From Schleiferia thermophila (GTDB lineage Bacteria; Bacteroidota; Bacteroidia; Flavobacteriales; Schleiferiaceae), in the NCBI RefSeq assembly GCF_003337435.1, contig NZ_QPJS01000002.1, positions 248,001 through 312,000 of the forward strand: 64,000 nucleotides of DNA, written 5' to 3'. Below, piece by piece: positions 43,369 to 52,416 of the stretch; position 1 is the first letter of the stretch, and each line of letters begins with the position of its first letter. Position numbers and translations under genes: made by a program. Below the pieces are notes generated by a model. It was not told the origin of the DNA and did not search any database. It worked only from the letters and a program-made list of their open reading frames with translations.

Positions 43369-44001
43369 TTGGAGAAGAAGAATCGAAGTTTCGGAAAATA
43401 TTTAGAAATTTTACACTATGCCAATAGAAAGCGGGGAGTTTATTCTTTTTTAGGCAAAAACCTCTGGAAACTGCTTCTGACGATTGCCGTTTTTATGGTC
43501 ATTTTTTGGGTTTTAACCCATTATGTTTTTGATTTTAATCACTTTGTTTGTACTCATTTAACCAAATATCCCGCTTGGTTGATCATGGGGTTTCTCTTTT
43601 TGTCAGAGTGTTTCACGGGGATTTTATCGCCCGATATATTCATTGTATGGGCAAAGAGCTTTGAATATCCCTATAGAATAGTATTCATTCTTGCCTCACT
43701 GAGCTATATAGGCGGGATTATTAGCTATAGTTATGGAAGACTTTTTTATAGAATCAAGGTAGTGCGGTATTGGATTGATGATAAGTTCAAAGAACAATTT
43801 GATCTTCTCAAAAAATTCGGAGGCATATTGATTGTGACTTCTGCACTTGCTCCACTGCCATTTTCGCCGGTAAGTGTGGTAACAGGCGCTATAAAATATC
43901 CATTTAAAAAATATGTACTTCTGGCCTCTACAAGATATCTCAGATTTTACGGTTATGCATGGTTTCTCTACATGGTAGTAAAAAATTCAGGACCTTGTTA
44001 A
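43369..44001 (+). CDS. VTT (DedA-like) membrane protein
   Basis: The 210-residue frame has about five hydrophobic segments and the VTT-type pattern: SECFTGILSPDIFIVWAKSF, SYIGGIISYSYGRLFYRI and TSALAPLPFSPVSVVTGAIKYPF. VTT proteins are lipid-scramblase-like or transporter-like membrane proteins; the role is not known here. No suitable ATG exists near the N terminus; an in-frame TGA lies five codons upstream of TTG 43369, so TTG is the likely start. It lies 12 bases after the CxxC gene and overlaps the convergent TPR gene by four bases. Confidence 0.75.
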   Translation: MEKKNRSFGKYLEILHYANRKRGVYSFLGKNLWKLLLTIAVFMVIFWVLTHYVFDFNHFVCTHLTKYPAWLIMGFLFLSECFTGILSPDIFIVWAKSFEYPYRIVFILASLSYIGGIISYSYGRLFYRIKVVRYWIDDKFKEQFDLLKKFGGILIVTSALAPLPFSPVSVVTGAIKYPFKKYVLLASTRYLRFYGYAWFLYMVVKNSGPC

Positions 44002-44516
44002 ATCCGGTTGGCCAGCGTCTTAATCTGCTTTATCTGGTCGGCGAGTAGTTTTTTCTGATCGAGTTGTTTAGCTTTGTTGATCCACATATTGGCTTCAGTT
44101 TTTCTCCTTTTAGCCAAGGCAATTCCAGCCATTTGCAGACAAGCCATTGCCTCATCGGTTTTCATTCGCAGGCCTAACGTCATTGCTTTTTTTATGTTTT
44201 TTTCTGCCTCATTCAGATTTTGTTCCTGCCCTTTAACCAGTCCTTGCAGCAGATAATAATAAGCCGCCTGTGATTTAATAAGTGACTGCTCTGGATTTTT
44301 AATACGGGATAGCCATTTTTTTACTTTGTCAAACTTCTGCGATCGCAAATACCACAATGCCATAATCATATTTTCATTTCTGAAATATGAGAGCAGTATT
44401 AAACTGCTCAATACCAATAGAAAAATTCCATTTCCGATATTGCTTTCTACAAATTGCCAGATAGAAGCACAAAAAATCAATACTGTAAGGGCGATCCGAA
44501 TGATTTTATTCCACAT
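43998..44516 (-). CDS. Membrane protein with TPR-like repeats
   Basis: The 172-residue protein has two N-terminal membrane helices (residues about 5-43) and then helical pairs with TPR-like spacing: AAYYYLLQGLVKGQEQNLNEAEKNIKKAM and AMACLQMAGIALAKRRKTEANMWINKAKQL. TPR units mediate protein contacts. I do not recognise a specific family and partners are unknown. It has its own -7 box upstream and is divergent from the TrmH-like gene. Confidence 0.75.
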   Translation of the reverse strand: MWNKIIRIALTVLIFCASIWQFVESNIGNGIFLLVLSSLILLSYFRNENMIMALWYLRSQKFDKVKKWLSRIKNPEQSLIKSQAAYYYLLQGLVKGQEQNLNEAEKNIKKAMTLGLRMKTDEAMACLQMAGIALAKRRKTEANMWINKAKQLDQKKLLADQIKQIKTLANRI

Positions 44517-44529
44517 TTTTATTTACAAG

Positions 44530-44549
44530 TAATTTTGGCTGCAAAGGTA
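44530..44549. promoter_or_regulatory. Divergent -7 elements for the TrmH-like and TPR genes
   Basis: Plus strand TAATTTTG at 44530-44537 points to the TrmH-like gene; minus strand TACCTTTGCAGC with its box at 44549-44542 points to the TPR gene. The two boxes are four bases apart. -33 boxes are not clear. Confidence 0.45.
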
Positions 44550-44589
44550 GCTGAACAAATTTTGAAAATATCACCAAATCAGTCAAAAT

Positions 44590-45288
44590 ATGGAACAGGT
44601 AACACCGGACTTTAGAATGGCTTTAAAGTATTACGACAGATTGTTTGATTTGCTTACTGAACACAAAAAAAACCTCTTTACGACTTTGATTGAATATCGA
44701 ACCAATCACATAGCGTGGCTGGCAGACAATTTTTACCACGAACAAAACTCGAGTGCCATCATCAGGTCGGCTGATTGTTTTGGCTACAATACTGTATTTG
44801 TAATCGAAGACAAGTACAGATTTAAGGTAAATGAAGAGATTGCTATGGGAGCTCAGAAGTGGGTAAATACAGTGATTTTTCAGGTGGGTAACGTCGACTA
44901 TGGTCAGGCCATTCATGCCATCAAACAGAGCGGATATAAGCTGATAGCTGCTACCCCACACATCGATGGACTTAGTGCAGAAAATCTTGATATTCGCAAG
45001 CCAATCTGCATAGCAATGGGCTCCGAACGTCATGGTCACCACCCTGAAATCCTTGAGGAAGCAGATGGGTTTGTTGCCATTCCTATGGAGGGATTTTCCG
45101 AAAGTCTCAATGTATCTGTGACAGCTGGAGTACTAATGTATACGTTGAAAAAAAGACTAAAAAGCGAAGGGATCGATTGGCAGCTATCGGATGCGGATAA
45201 AAAGCGTCAAATTTTAATCTGGATGCTCAAAACCATCCCATCGGCTCAAAAGATGGTAGAGCGGTGGATACAGGAAGAAGCAAATTAA
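44590..45288 (+). CDS. trmH: TrmH-family tRNA/rRNA 2'-O-methyltransferase
   Basis: The 232-residue SPOUT enzyme has motif 1 (NSSAIIRSADCFGYNTVFVIED), motif 2 (ICIAMGSERHGHHPEILEEAD) and motif 3 (IPMEGFSESLNVSVTAGVLMY) forming the knotted AdoMet site. The NSSAIIRSAD start, where Arg acts in catalysis, and the short N-terminal extension match TrmH, which methylates Gm18 in tRNA, better than RlmB. Cytoplasmic. The C-terminal tail of about 40 residues is helical and basic, as in TrmH. Confidence 0.85.
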   Translation: MEQVTPDFRMALKYYDRLFDLLTEHKKNLFTTLIEYRTNHIAWLADNFYHEQNSSAIIRSADCFGYNTVFVIEDKYRFKVNEEIAMGAQKWVNTVIFQVGNVDYGQAIHAIKQSGYKLIAATPHIDGLSAENLDIRKPICIAMGSERHGHHPEILEEADGFVAIPMEGFSESLNVSVTAGVLMYTLKKRLKSEGIDWQLSDADKKRQILIWMLKTIPSAQKMVERWIQEEAN

Positions 45289-45313
45289 AAATTTATACAA
45301 TATACCTTGAAAT

Positions 45314-46396
45314 TTACTTAGGAGCAATCCGATAAAGGAAAGCACCTATGATGGCAAAGAGCAGGTTAGGAAGCCATAATGCCGCTAGTGGAGAAAGATT
45401 TCCATTGGTGCTGAATACTACTGATACACGCTGAAAAAAAATGTAAGTGACACATAGGGCAAGTCCAAGAGCTATATTAAAGCCCATACCTCCTCTTCGC
45501 TTTTGACTGCTGATGCTCACAGCTATCAATACCAGAATCACGGTCGCAAATGGCCAGGCAGTTCGTTGATGAAGTTCAATGAGGTACATATTCACTTTTT
45601 CAGACCCCCTGATTCGTTCGGCTCTGATAAATTCGAGCAATCGAGGAGTGTTCATCATGGTTACCGAGTAGAGGCTGGGGCTGAGTTCGTCGGGTTTAAA
45701 TTCCAGCAAGGTGTCTTTTTGCCGGCCAATGACTAGTTTATCGCCATCAGTTCCAATCACTCTGATTGTATAATTATCTAATCGCCACGTACCAGTGAGT
45801 GTGTCGTATCGAATAAAATCAGAGGAAAGCTTTGAGAGCAGTTTCTGACCATCAAAAACTTCATAAGTAAATCGGTACCCTGACTTTCGGTCGGGATTGT
45901 AATTTTCGAGATATATCAAATGTCCGGGTTTTATTTGTCTATGAATATCGCTATAGCGCTCTCCGGTATTTTGATTGATGTATAGGTTTTCGAAGTGTAG
46001 TCTTCGCACGTTGCTGATGGGAATGATATAATGAGCAAGTGCCATACTGAGCAAAGCTATTGTAGCAGTGCCAATGAAATAGGGTACCATTAATCTCCGG
46101 AAGCTCATACCACCGGTAAGTATGGCTACTATTTCTGTCCGGTTGGTCAGCATGCTTGTGAAAAAAATGGTAGAAATAAATACAATCATGCTGGTAAACA
46201 TATTGCCATAGTAAACGATGAAGTTGAGGTAATAATCAAAAATGATTTCCCTGGGAGTGGCCCCTCTGGTGATAAAATCTTCAATTTTTTCAGAAATATC
46301 AAAGACTATGGCAATCAATAGGATAAGAATGAGCACCAGAAAATAGGTACCCAGAAAATATCTCAATATATACCGGTCAATAATGCCAGGCCTCAT
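45314..46396 (-). CDS. LptF/LptG family lipopolysaccharide export permease
   Basis: The 360-residue protein has six membrane helices in two groups of three around a periplasmic beta-jellyroll of about 150 residues, the YjgP/YjgQ layout. N-terminal [30 protein letters not shown] and [23 protein letters not shown] are typical. With LptB it lifts LPS from the inner membrane into the Lpt bridge. The start overlaps the prfB stop by four bases (ATGA). Whether it is LptF or LptG cannot be told. Confidence 0.9.
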   Translation of the reverse strand: MRPGIIDRYILRYFLGTYFLVLILILLIAIVFDISEKIEDFITRGATPREIIFDYYLNFIVYYGNMFTSMIVFISTIFFTSMLTNRTEIVAILTGGMSFRRLMVPYFIGTATIALLSMALAHYIIPISNVRRLHFENLYINQNTGERYSDIHRQIKPGHLIYLENYNPDRKSGYRFTYEVFDGQKLLSKLSSDFIRYDTLTGTWRLDNYTIRVIGTDGDKLVIGRQKDTLLEFKPDELSPSLYSVTMMNTPRLLEFIRAERIRGSEKVNMYLIELHQRTAWPFATVILVLIAVSISSQKRRGGMGFNIALGLALCVTYIFFQRVSVVFSTNGNLSPLAALWLPNLLFAIIGAFLYRIAPK

Positions 46397-47512
46397 GGCA
46401 TTGATTCAGCATTCATAGCACGGCTGCTGCTTCCGGTTGACATAAGGTAGGACTTTAAAAATTCATCAATTTCACCATCTAATACGGCTTCGGCATTGGA
46501 AGTTTCAGTGCCTGTTCGCACATCTTTGACGAGCTTGTAGGGATGCAGCACATAGTTTCTGATTTGCGAGCCCCACTCAATCTTTTTCTTACCGGCCTCG
46601 ATTTCTGCCCGTTTTTGATTGCGCGCTTCAATCTCTATTTCATAGAGTTGGGATTTCAGTAGCTGCAAAGCCTTTTCTTTGTTTTGAAGCTGTGAACGGG
46701 TTTCGGTGTTTTCGATGATGATGCCTGTAGGCTTATGCCGGAGGCGAACACCGGTTTCTACCTTGTTGACATTCTGACCGCCAGCCCCACTGGAACGAAA
46801 TGTATCCCACTCAATATCTGCCGGATTGATATCTATCTCAATAGAATCGTCTACCAGCGGATATACATACACCGATGCAAAGGATGTGTGTCTTTTGGCA
46901 TTTGCATCAAACGGTGAAATTCGCACCAGCCTGTGCACGCCGTTTTCACCTTTTAGATAACCAAAAGCATATTCCCCATCAATCTGAATGGTGGCGGTTT
47001 TAATTCCTGCCATATCGCCATCTTGGAGGTTGAGTGTGGTTACCCTGTATCCGTATTTTTCGGCCCAGCGGGTATACATGCGTAGCAGCATATAAGCCCA
47101 GTCGCAGCTTTCGGTACCTCCGGCACCCGCTGTGATTTGCAAAACGGCACTTAGGTGGTCTTCTTCGGCCGAGAGCATGTTCCGGAATTCAAGATTTTCG
47201 ATTGCTTCCAGGGCGTCGTTATAGGCTTTGTCAAGTTCTTCCTCCCCGATTACGCCTTCTTTGAAAAATTCAAAAGCCAGTCGGGCTTCTTCCACTAGTT
47301 GGCAGGCATTTTCGAAACCTTCAATCCAGAACTTTAAGTCCTTAATGGTTCTTAGTACTTTCTGAGCATTCTTTGGGTCGTCCCAAAATCCGGGAGCAGC
47401 GGTTCGCTCTTCTTCATTTTGGAGCGCAATTCTCTTACTTTCCGGGTCAAAGATACCCCCTTAGCGCTTCCAGGCGCCCGGCTAATGCACTTACTTCTTC
47501 AAAGGTCTTCAT
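46393..47512 (-). CDS. prfB: Peptide chain release factor 2, read through a programmed +1 frameshift
   Basis: From ATG 47512 a short first frame ([21 protein letters not shown]) ends at TGA; after a +1 shift the frame continues with [20 protein letters not shown] and on into the main body, which holds the SPF recognition motif region ([19 protein letters not shown]) and the catalytic [13 protein letters not shown]2 reads UGA and UAA. The frameshift signal is AGGGGG, TAT, then CTTTGAC, the same layout as in Escherichia coli, where low RF2 promotes the shift. The gene is coupled to the LptF/G gene downstream and has a -7 box just before the start. Confidence 0.96.
47446..47461 (-). promoter_or_regulatory. 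prfB programmed frameshift site
   Basis: Minus strand AGGGGG (Shine-Dalgarno-like), then TAT CTT TGA C. The slip moves from CTT to TTT, passing the in-frame TGA stop, and reads GAC next. It autoregulates RF2 level. Confidence 0.92.
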
Positions 47513-47519
47513 ATCGGTG

Positions 47520-47527
47520 CAAAGGTA
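47520..47527 (-). promoter_or_regulatory. -7 promoter element of prfB
   Basis: The minus strand reads TACCTTTGCACC just upstream of the ATG at 47512, so the transcript would start close to the start codon. The -33 box is not clear. Confidence 0.5.
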
Positions 47528-47547
47528 CAGATCACTTTGAAAACTAG

Positions 47548-48162
47548 TCAGACGATACCTCGCTCCACAGCATAACGTATTAATTCGCTCTGATGACGGA
47601 TTCCGAGCTTGTGGTAGATGTTTTTACGGTGTGTGTCTACTGTGAGAGGACTGATGTACAGCAAGTCAGCTATCTGACTGGTAGAAAGTCCTTTACAAAT
47701 ATGTCTTATGATTTCGATTTCTCTATTTGACAGGTTGTGTACAGATTTTTCTTTGGGATTTTCGGCTAGGCTGCTTACAGAATTGGAAAAATAACGTTCT
47801 CCAGCCGCAACGGCATAAATGGCTTCGAAAAACATATGCATATCATCTGACTTGAGAATATATCCTTCTATGCCCAGGTGAAGCAGTTGATTTACAAGTA
47901 AATCGGAGGAATAGGAGGTCATCACCAGGATGCGTACACCGGGATAGTATTTTTTGACTTCTTCAGCCACTGTGATACCATCCTTACCCGGCATATTGAT
48001 ATCTAGAATCAGCAAATCTGGATTTTTTTCTGAAATTGCGGGCAACACATCCAAGCCATTGTTGCACCAGCCGGCGATTTGCAATTCGGCGTGTTCTCCG
48101 ATTACTATAGAGAAAGCATCGTATAAAAGTTTTTGGTCTTCTGCGATGAGAAGTCTGATCAT
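47548..48162 (-). CDS. LuxR/NarL-type response regulator
   Basis: The 204-residue protein has a receiver domain with acidic pocket (AEDQ), phospho-acceptor Asp54 in LLILDINMPG, Thr/Ser near MTSYS and Lys104, and a C-terminal LuxR helix-turn-helix (NLSNREIEIIRHICKGLSTSQIADLLYISPLTVDTHRKNIYHKLGI). Phosphorylation by the neighbouring kinase should control DNA binding. Its start overlaps the kinase stop by four bases. Targets are not known. Confidence 0.93.
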   Translation of the reverse strand: MIRLLIAEDQKLLYDAFSIVIGEHAELQIAGWCNNGLDVLPAISEKNPDLLILDINMPGKDGITVAEEVKKYYPGVRILVMTSYSSDLLVNQLLHLGIEGYILKSDDMHMFFEAIYAVAAGERYFSNSVSSLAENPKEKSVHNLSNREIEIIRHICKGLSTSQIADLLYISPLTVDTHRKNIYHKLGIRHQSELIRYAVERGIV

Positions 48163-49964
48163 GCTGTTACACTTTTTTGTATAGGTATTTCAATAGAGAA
48201 GGTTGTACCTCTGCCAGGTAGGCTGTCCATAGAAATCTTTCCCTGTAGTTTTTGCACCCTGTTCTCAATGTTGACTAGACCTATTCCCTTATGACTTTTC
48301 TTTCCGAAGCCCTTTCCGTTGTCTTCAAAAAGCAAATGAAATATGCCGTCAAAGTAGCTGATTTGAATGGTTATTGACGATGCTTTGGCATGCTTGAGAG
48401 TATTGGTGGTCAATTCCTGAAGGATACGGTAAATGTTTGTTTCAAAATCGGTGTCAAATCTAGGAAAATCAGTCGGTATGAAGTCAATATCCATTGCTAC
48501 CATATGGCTGGTATTTATTTTTTTGCATAAGTCTTCAAGAGCAGCTTTTAGTCCAAATTTGCTGATGAGTCCTGTAGACAAATTATGGGAGATACGACGT
48601 ATTTCTTCAGCTGCTTCGGTCACCGCATCCGATATTTCATTTATTTCTGTAGTCAATACCTCGTCAAATTTTAATTTTTTCTCTAGCGAATACAGTTTCA
48701 TTTTGATGTATGCAATCAGACTTCCCATGCGGTCGTGTAGTTCTTCAGCGATTGTTTCTCGCTCCATATCCTGCCCTTTCAGGAGCGCATTGGCAGTTTC
48801 AAGCTCATGCTCGCGCAATAGAGTGTTGATATGCTCATTATAAAGCTGTATTTCCTTCTTATTGATTTTTATTTTTTGATAGATTATAGCTGTAAGACCC
48901 ACTAAGAATACAACCACCAATGCAAACATGGCTAGATAAAGGTTTTTTCTTCGCTTCTCCAATGCCAGTTTGTCGAGTGCAGACTGAAGCTCTAAGGTTT
49001 TGATTTTGGATTCGTAGCGGCTTTCCATTTCAGCCAGAGTTTGTGCACGCGTCTGGTCGATTAGTGTGTCGTTGTATAGAGAGGAGAGTTTTATGTATTG
49101 CAAAGCTTTGGATATTTCTCCAATATTTTCATAGGTGACAGACAGCCTTTCGCAGGTCTCTGTCAAGAGCCCAAAGTGGTGTATGCGTTCAGCAATTTCG
49201 AGTTTTTTGTGCTGGTACTCTAAAGATTTTTTGATGTCTCCGGCATCGTAGTGCAGGCGATCCAACACTCCATAGACTTTTGCTAAAACTTCTGACAGTT
49301 GATCTCTTTCGGAAAATTTTGCATACAGCGACAAAAACATATTGGCATACTTTTCAGCGGCCTTATGATTACCGAGTCTGTAGTGCGAATACGCTAGATT
49401 GTAGACATCACCTAAATACATGGCTGTGTCATTGAGCTTAAGAAAAAAATCCAGGTTACGTTCGTAGATGTCTTTGGCCCGATTATAATCTTCAAGCATA
49501 AAGTAAATAGCTGCTTTATTCCCTTCATAAATTCTTTTCAATATAGGTTGCTTTTGGGGATCCAATTGGGCTTCAGCCATTTCTATTGCCTCCAATGCCT
49601 TATCCCAGTTGTGCATGTCTTGGTGGTAAATGGAGAGCAGATTGTAGTTAGTAGATAGCAGGGTCTTATTTTCAATGATTGTATTGACTTCTATGGCTTT
49701 ATACAAATAAGTAAGCATCGACTCTGGCTTTTCTACTTGATAATAATAAGCTGCCAAAGCATTTAGATACAGTGGATAAGCGTCTTCTATGTGATTTTTT
49801 TCAGCTATCTTGAGCAGTTTGTTAAGGGTATCTTTTTGCTCTTGGTCGGTGAGTTCCGGATTAACAGACAGAATAAACCTGGATGTCCATGAATCTTTAT
49901 CTTGGGCAAAAAGGGCTTGACATATGATCATCGTTAAAATTATGTTGATAATGAAGCCCCTCAT
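48159..49964 (-). CDS. Sensor histidine kinase with TPR input domain (HisKA_3 type)
   Basis: The 601-residue protein has a signal peptide, a TPR-rich periplasmic sensor part (about residues 50-330), one membrane helix (NLYLAMFALVVVFLVGLTAIIY), a coiled linker, a HisKA_3 dimerisation helix with His410 in EELHDRMG, and a HATPase with the N box ELTTNTLKHAKA, DNGKGFG and GLVNIENRVQ. It forms a pair with the LuxR-type regulator. The TPR type of input, widespread in Bacteroidota, probably senses peptides or protein partners, but the signal is unknown. Confidence 0.92.
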   Translation of the reverse strand: MRGFIINIILTMIICQALFAQDKDSWTSRFILSVNPELTDQEQKDTLNKLLKIAEKNHIEDAYPLYLNALAAYYYQVEKPESMLTYLYKAIEVNTIIENKTLLSTNYNLLSIYHQDMHNWDKALEAIEMAEAQLDPQKQPILKRIYEGNKAAIYFMLEDYNRAKDIYERNLDFFLKLNDTAMYLGDVYNLAYSHYRLGNHKAAEKYANMFLSLYAKFSERDQLSEVLAKVYGVLDRLHYDAGDIKKSLEYQHKKLEIAERIHHFGLLTETCERLSVTYENIGEISKALQYIKLSSLYNDTLIDQTRAQTLAEMESRYESKIKTLELQSALDKLALEKRRKNLYLAMFALVVVFLVGLTAIIYQKIKINKKEIQLYNEHINTLLREHELETANALLKGQDMERETIAEELHDRMGSLIAYIKMKLYSLEKKLKFDEVLTTEINEISDAVTEAAEEIRRISHNLSTGLISKFGLKAALEDLCKKINTSHMVAMDIDFIPTDFPRFDTDFETNIYRILQELTTNTLKHAKASSITIQISYFDGIFHLLFEDNGKGFGKKSHKGIGLVNIENRVQKLQGKISMDSLPGRGTTFSIEIPIQKSVTA

Positions 49965-50046
49965 TTCCTATTCTTTTAGGATACCCAAAAATAGGGGGAA
50001 AGTGTAATTTTTTTTTAATCAAAAAATTTTTGATTTTTAAAGGACC

Positions 50047-51720
50047 TCATTCGAAATGAACGGTAACTTCAAGTTGCTTTCCGGACCTTATGATTTGGAC
50101 CGGAGTGGAATCGCCTTTGTCGTAGAGGGAGAGGGCTTCCATATAGTCTCTGATGTTTCGGATTTGTCTTTCTCCGATTTTTACGATGATATCGCCCTTA
50201 GTGATACCTGCTTTTTCAGCTGGTTTGCCTTTTGTGACACCTTCGACTTCCAGACCTGAATCATCGTTGTTGTAACCTGGCATGATTCCCATCGTCACAT
50301 TGAATCGCAGGGGTCTTGACTCTTCTGCATCATCCGTAGGGGTAAAAAGGGGTGGACTATCCATAGTGTTCAATTCTTCTACGAGAGTGGCACATAGGGC
50401 TACTATCTCTCGTACGCCTTGAAAATTAATCTTTGCTGCCACATCAGTGGGTTTATGGTAGTCGGCATGTAGTCCGGTAAAAAAATGAAGCACCGGGATG
50501 TTTTGATTATAAAAAGAGGTATGGTCCGAGGGTCCTCTTCCTCCTTTTGAAAACTGGTATCTGAAATCGTAGCATCTGAATTTTCTGAAGAATGCATCCC
50601 ATGTCGGGCTTGTCCCGGTTCCATTGATTTTCAAAGTTTTATCATCACCCAGTCTTCCAATCATGTCCAAATTAAACATGGCCACAATGTTTTCGATTGG
50701 ATAAGTGGGATTGGAAACCCAATATTTCGAACCCAGAAGCCCCTGTTCTTCAGCTCCATACAGCATAATCAGGTAATTAAATTTTCGGGGGCCGTATTCA
50801 TTGAGATATCTTGCCAATGCCAGTGCACCTGCTACGCCGGAAGCATTGTCATCAGCACCATGATGAATGGCTGGCTTTCCGCGATATATTGAATTTTTGT
50901 CTCCCATCCCAAGGTGATCGTAGTGTGCACCTATAGCAATGGTGTAGGGGGATCCTGTTTCAATGAGTCCGACGATATTGTTGGTTGTGACTTCATTTTC
51001 AAAGAGTTCAGTTATTAAACGAATTCTTTTTTTGGTTAATTTTTGAGACAAATCACTTGCTACAAACCAAATGGGAATGCTTTTCTTCCGGAGTGTTTCG
51101 AAGTATCTCTCGGGTACCGGGATTCCTGTCATCTTATTAGTGGTGAAAATAACAGCTTTTACTCCAGCTGATTCAAGTTCAGTAATGAGGTCTTCTGTAG
51201 TAAATTTTTTAAAATCAACCCCGTTACTTTCATATAATTCTTTAACTGAGCTAAGCTCTACAAGAGCAATTTTCCTTTTGATTTGTCTGGGATTTTGTAT
51301 TATAATTCTTTCATCTCTTAAGGAAAATACCGGGGAGATAACTTTTCCTTTGGCGCGTGCATTGGCACTGTAACGGGTGGGATAGGCAAGTTCCGATGGC
51401 TTGTAAGAGCTTTTTCCAAAGCTCAGCCTGGTATCTTCGGAATGCCTGACCTGGAGTTTTATTTTAAATTTCTGAAGATATGTGCCAGCTTGACCCATGG
51501 GTACTGTGCCGGCCTCGGTCAGATTATCGATTATGAAAACAGTTGCCAATGAATCTCCTTCCGTACCGGGGTAACGCCCCTGCATTCTCTCAGATGCTAA
51601 CTCATTGACCAGGTATTCGATCCACTCAACTGAAATTAATTCCGGGCTGACACAATTCTGGCCAAATGTGAAAAATACATAAAACTGAAGTATTGCAAAA
51701 AATGTTGTTTTTGCATTCAT
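50047..51720 (-). CDS. Secreted M28 family metallopeptidase with PA-like and PDZ domains
   Basis: The 557-residue protein has a signal peptide (ending FTFGQ), a central zinc aminopeptidase domain with GAHYDHLGMG, HHGADDNASGVAG, the catalytic Glu pair in YGAEEQGLLGS and NLDMIGRLGD, and the last ligand in the HADYHKPTD segment. A protease-associated-like insert precedes it and a C-terminal PDZ domain (residues about 470-555, GLEVEGVTKGKPAEKAGI) follows. It should cleave amino acids from peptide N termini in the periplasm or outside. No Por sorting domain is seen. It is divergent from the CrtA-like gene with 24 bases between. Confidence 0.9.
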   Translation of the reverse strand: MNAKTTFFAILQFYVFFTFGQNCVSPELISVEWIEYLVNELASERMQGRYPGTEGDSLATVFIIDNLTEAGTVPMGQAGTYLQKFKIKLQVRHSEDTRLSFGKSSYKPSELAYPTRYSANARAKGKVISPVFSLRDERIIIQNPRQIKRKIALVELSSVKELYESNGVDFKKFTTEDLITELESAGVKAVIFTTNKMTGIPVPERYFETLRKKSIPIWFVASDLSQKLTKKRIRLITELFENEVTTNNIVGLIETGSPYTIAIGAHYDHLGMGDKNSIYRGKPAIHHGADDNASGVAGALALARYLNEYGPRKFNYLIMLYGAEEQGLLGSKYWVSNPTYPIENIVAMFNLDMIGRLGDDKTLKINGTGTSPTWDAFFRKFRCYDFRYQFSKGGRGPSDHTSFYNQNIPVLHFFTGLHADYHKPTDVAAKINFQGVREIVALCATLVEELNTMDSPPLFTPTDDAEESRPLRFNVTMGIMPGYNNDDSGLEVEGVTKGKPAEKAGITKGDIIVKIGERQIRNIRDYMEALSLYDKGDSTPVQIIRSGKQLEVTVHFE

Positions 51721-51744
51721 AATACTTTTTTTTACGAATTTACT

Positions 51745-52416
51745 ATGAGAAAGGACTATGAGCCGGCCGTTTATCTGATTATTTTCAAATTTGAAGGTTT
51801 ATTAAATAAATGGTGGGCCTTTAAAAAAATGGGTTTAAGGGGTTGGAAAGATCGTTTGAAACAAAAGCTTAGATTTTTCAAAATGATGGGTACGGGTTCT
51901 GGGAATGGGTTTGGAATTATACCTGACTTCAGCACCTATACCTGGATTTTTACAACCGACAATGCAACGGGCCTTTTTGAATCGGAGGTTTTCAGAGAAT
52001 TTAAACAAAAGTTAGGTATGATCAGGATTTTCCAGATGTATCCCCATAAAACCCATGGCCTTTGGAATGGAATAAACCCATTTAGCGACTTTCCACCGCT
52101 TTCGGATCCAGAGGAATATCCCTGGATTTCGATCGTTACCAGGGGAAGTATTCGCCGGTCGATGTGGTGGAAATTCTGGAACTACGTGCCAAAGGTCTCA
52201 TCTCAGATTTCTGAAAAGGCGATTTTATCAATGGGTATGGGTGAGTTGCCATTGATAGAGCAGGCCACATTTAGTGTGTGGGAGCGCACGGAAGACATGT
52301 ATCAATGGGCTTATGGCAATACATATCATGTGGAAGTAGTAAAACTCACAAAATCACTGGGCTGGTACGAAGAGGAAATGTTCACAAGATTTTATTGCCG
52401 GGAAGTTCAGCTTTGA
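51745..52416 (+). CDS. Spheroidene monooxygenase (CrtA)-like protein
   Basis: The 223-residue protein has the CrtA family pattern: MGTGSGNGFGIIPDFSTYTW near residue 50, HGLWNGINPF, WISIVTRGSIRRSMWWKFW, and the end GELPLIEQATFSVWERTEDMYQWAYGNTYH then TRFYCREVQ. CrtA proteins add keto groups to carotenoids using haem and oxygen; in Bacteroidota the relatives occur without other carotenoid genes nearby, as here. Pigment oxidation is therefore only a guess. It ends with a ten-base overlap with convergent asnB. Confidence 0.75.
   Translation: MRKDYEPAVYLIIFKFEGLLNKWWAFKKMGLRGWKDRLKQKLRFFKMMGTGSGNGFGIIPDFSTYTWIFTTDNATGLFESEVFREFKQKLGMIRIFQMYPHKTHGLWNGINPFSDFPPLSDPEEYPWISIVTRGSIRRSMWWKFWNYVPKVSSQISEKAILSMGMGELPLIEQATFSVWERTEDMYQWAYGNTYHVEVVKLTKSLGWYEEEMFTRFYCREVQL

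Noticed and set aside
49965-50046. CCTAT and ATAGG-type repeats upstream of the histidine kinase
   Set aside because: The symmetry is weak and interrupted, so no operator was called.
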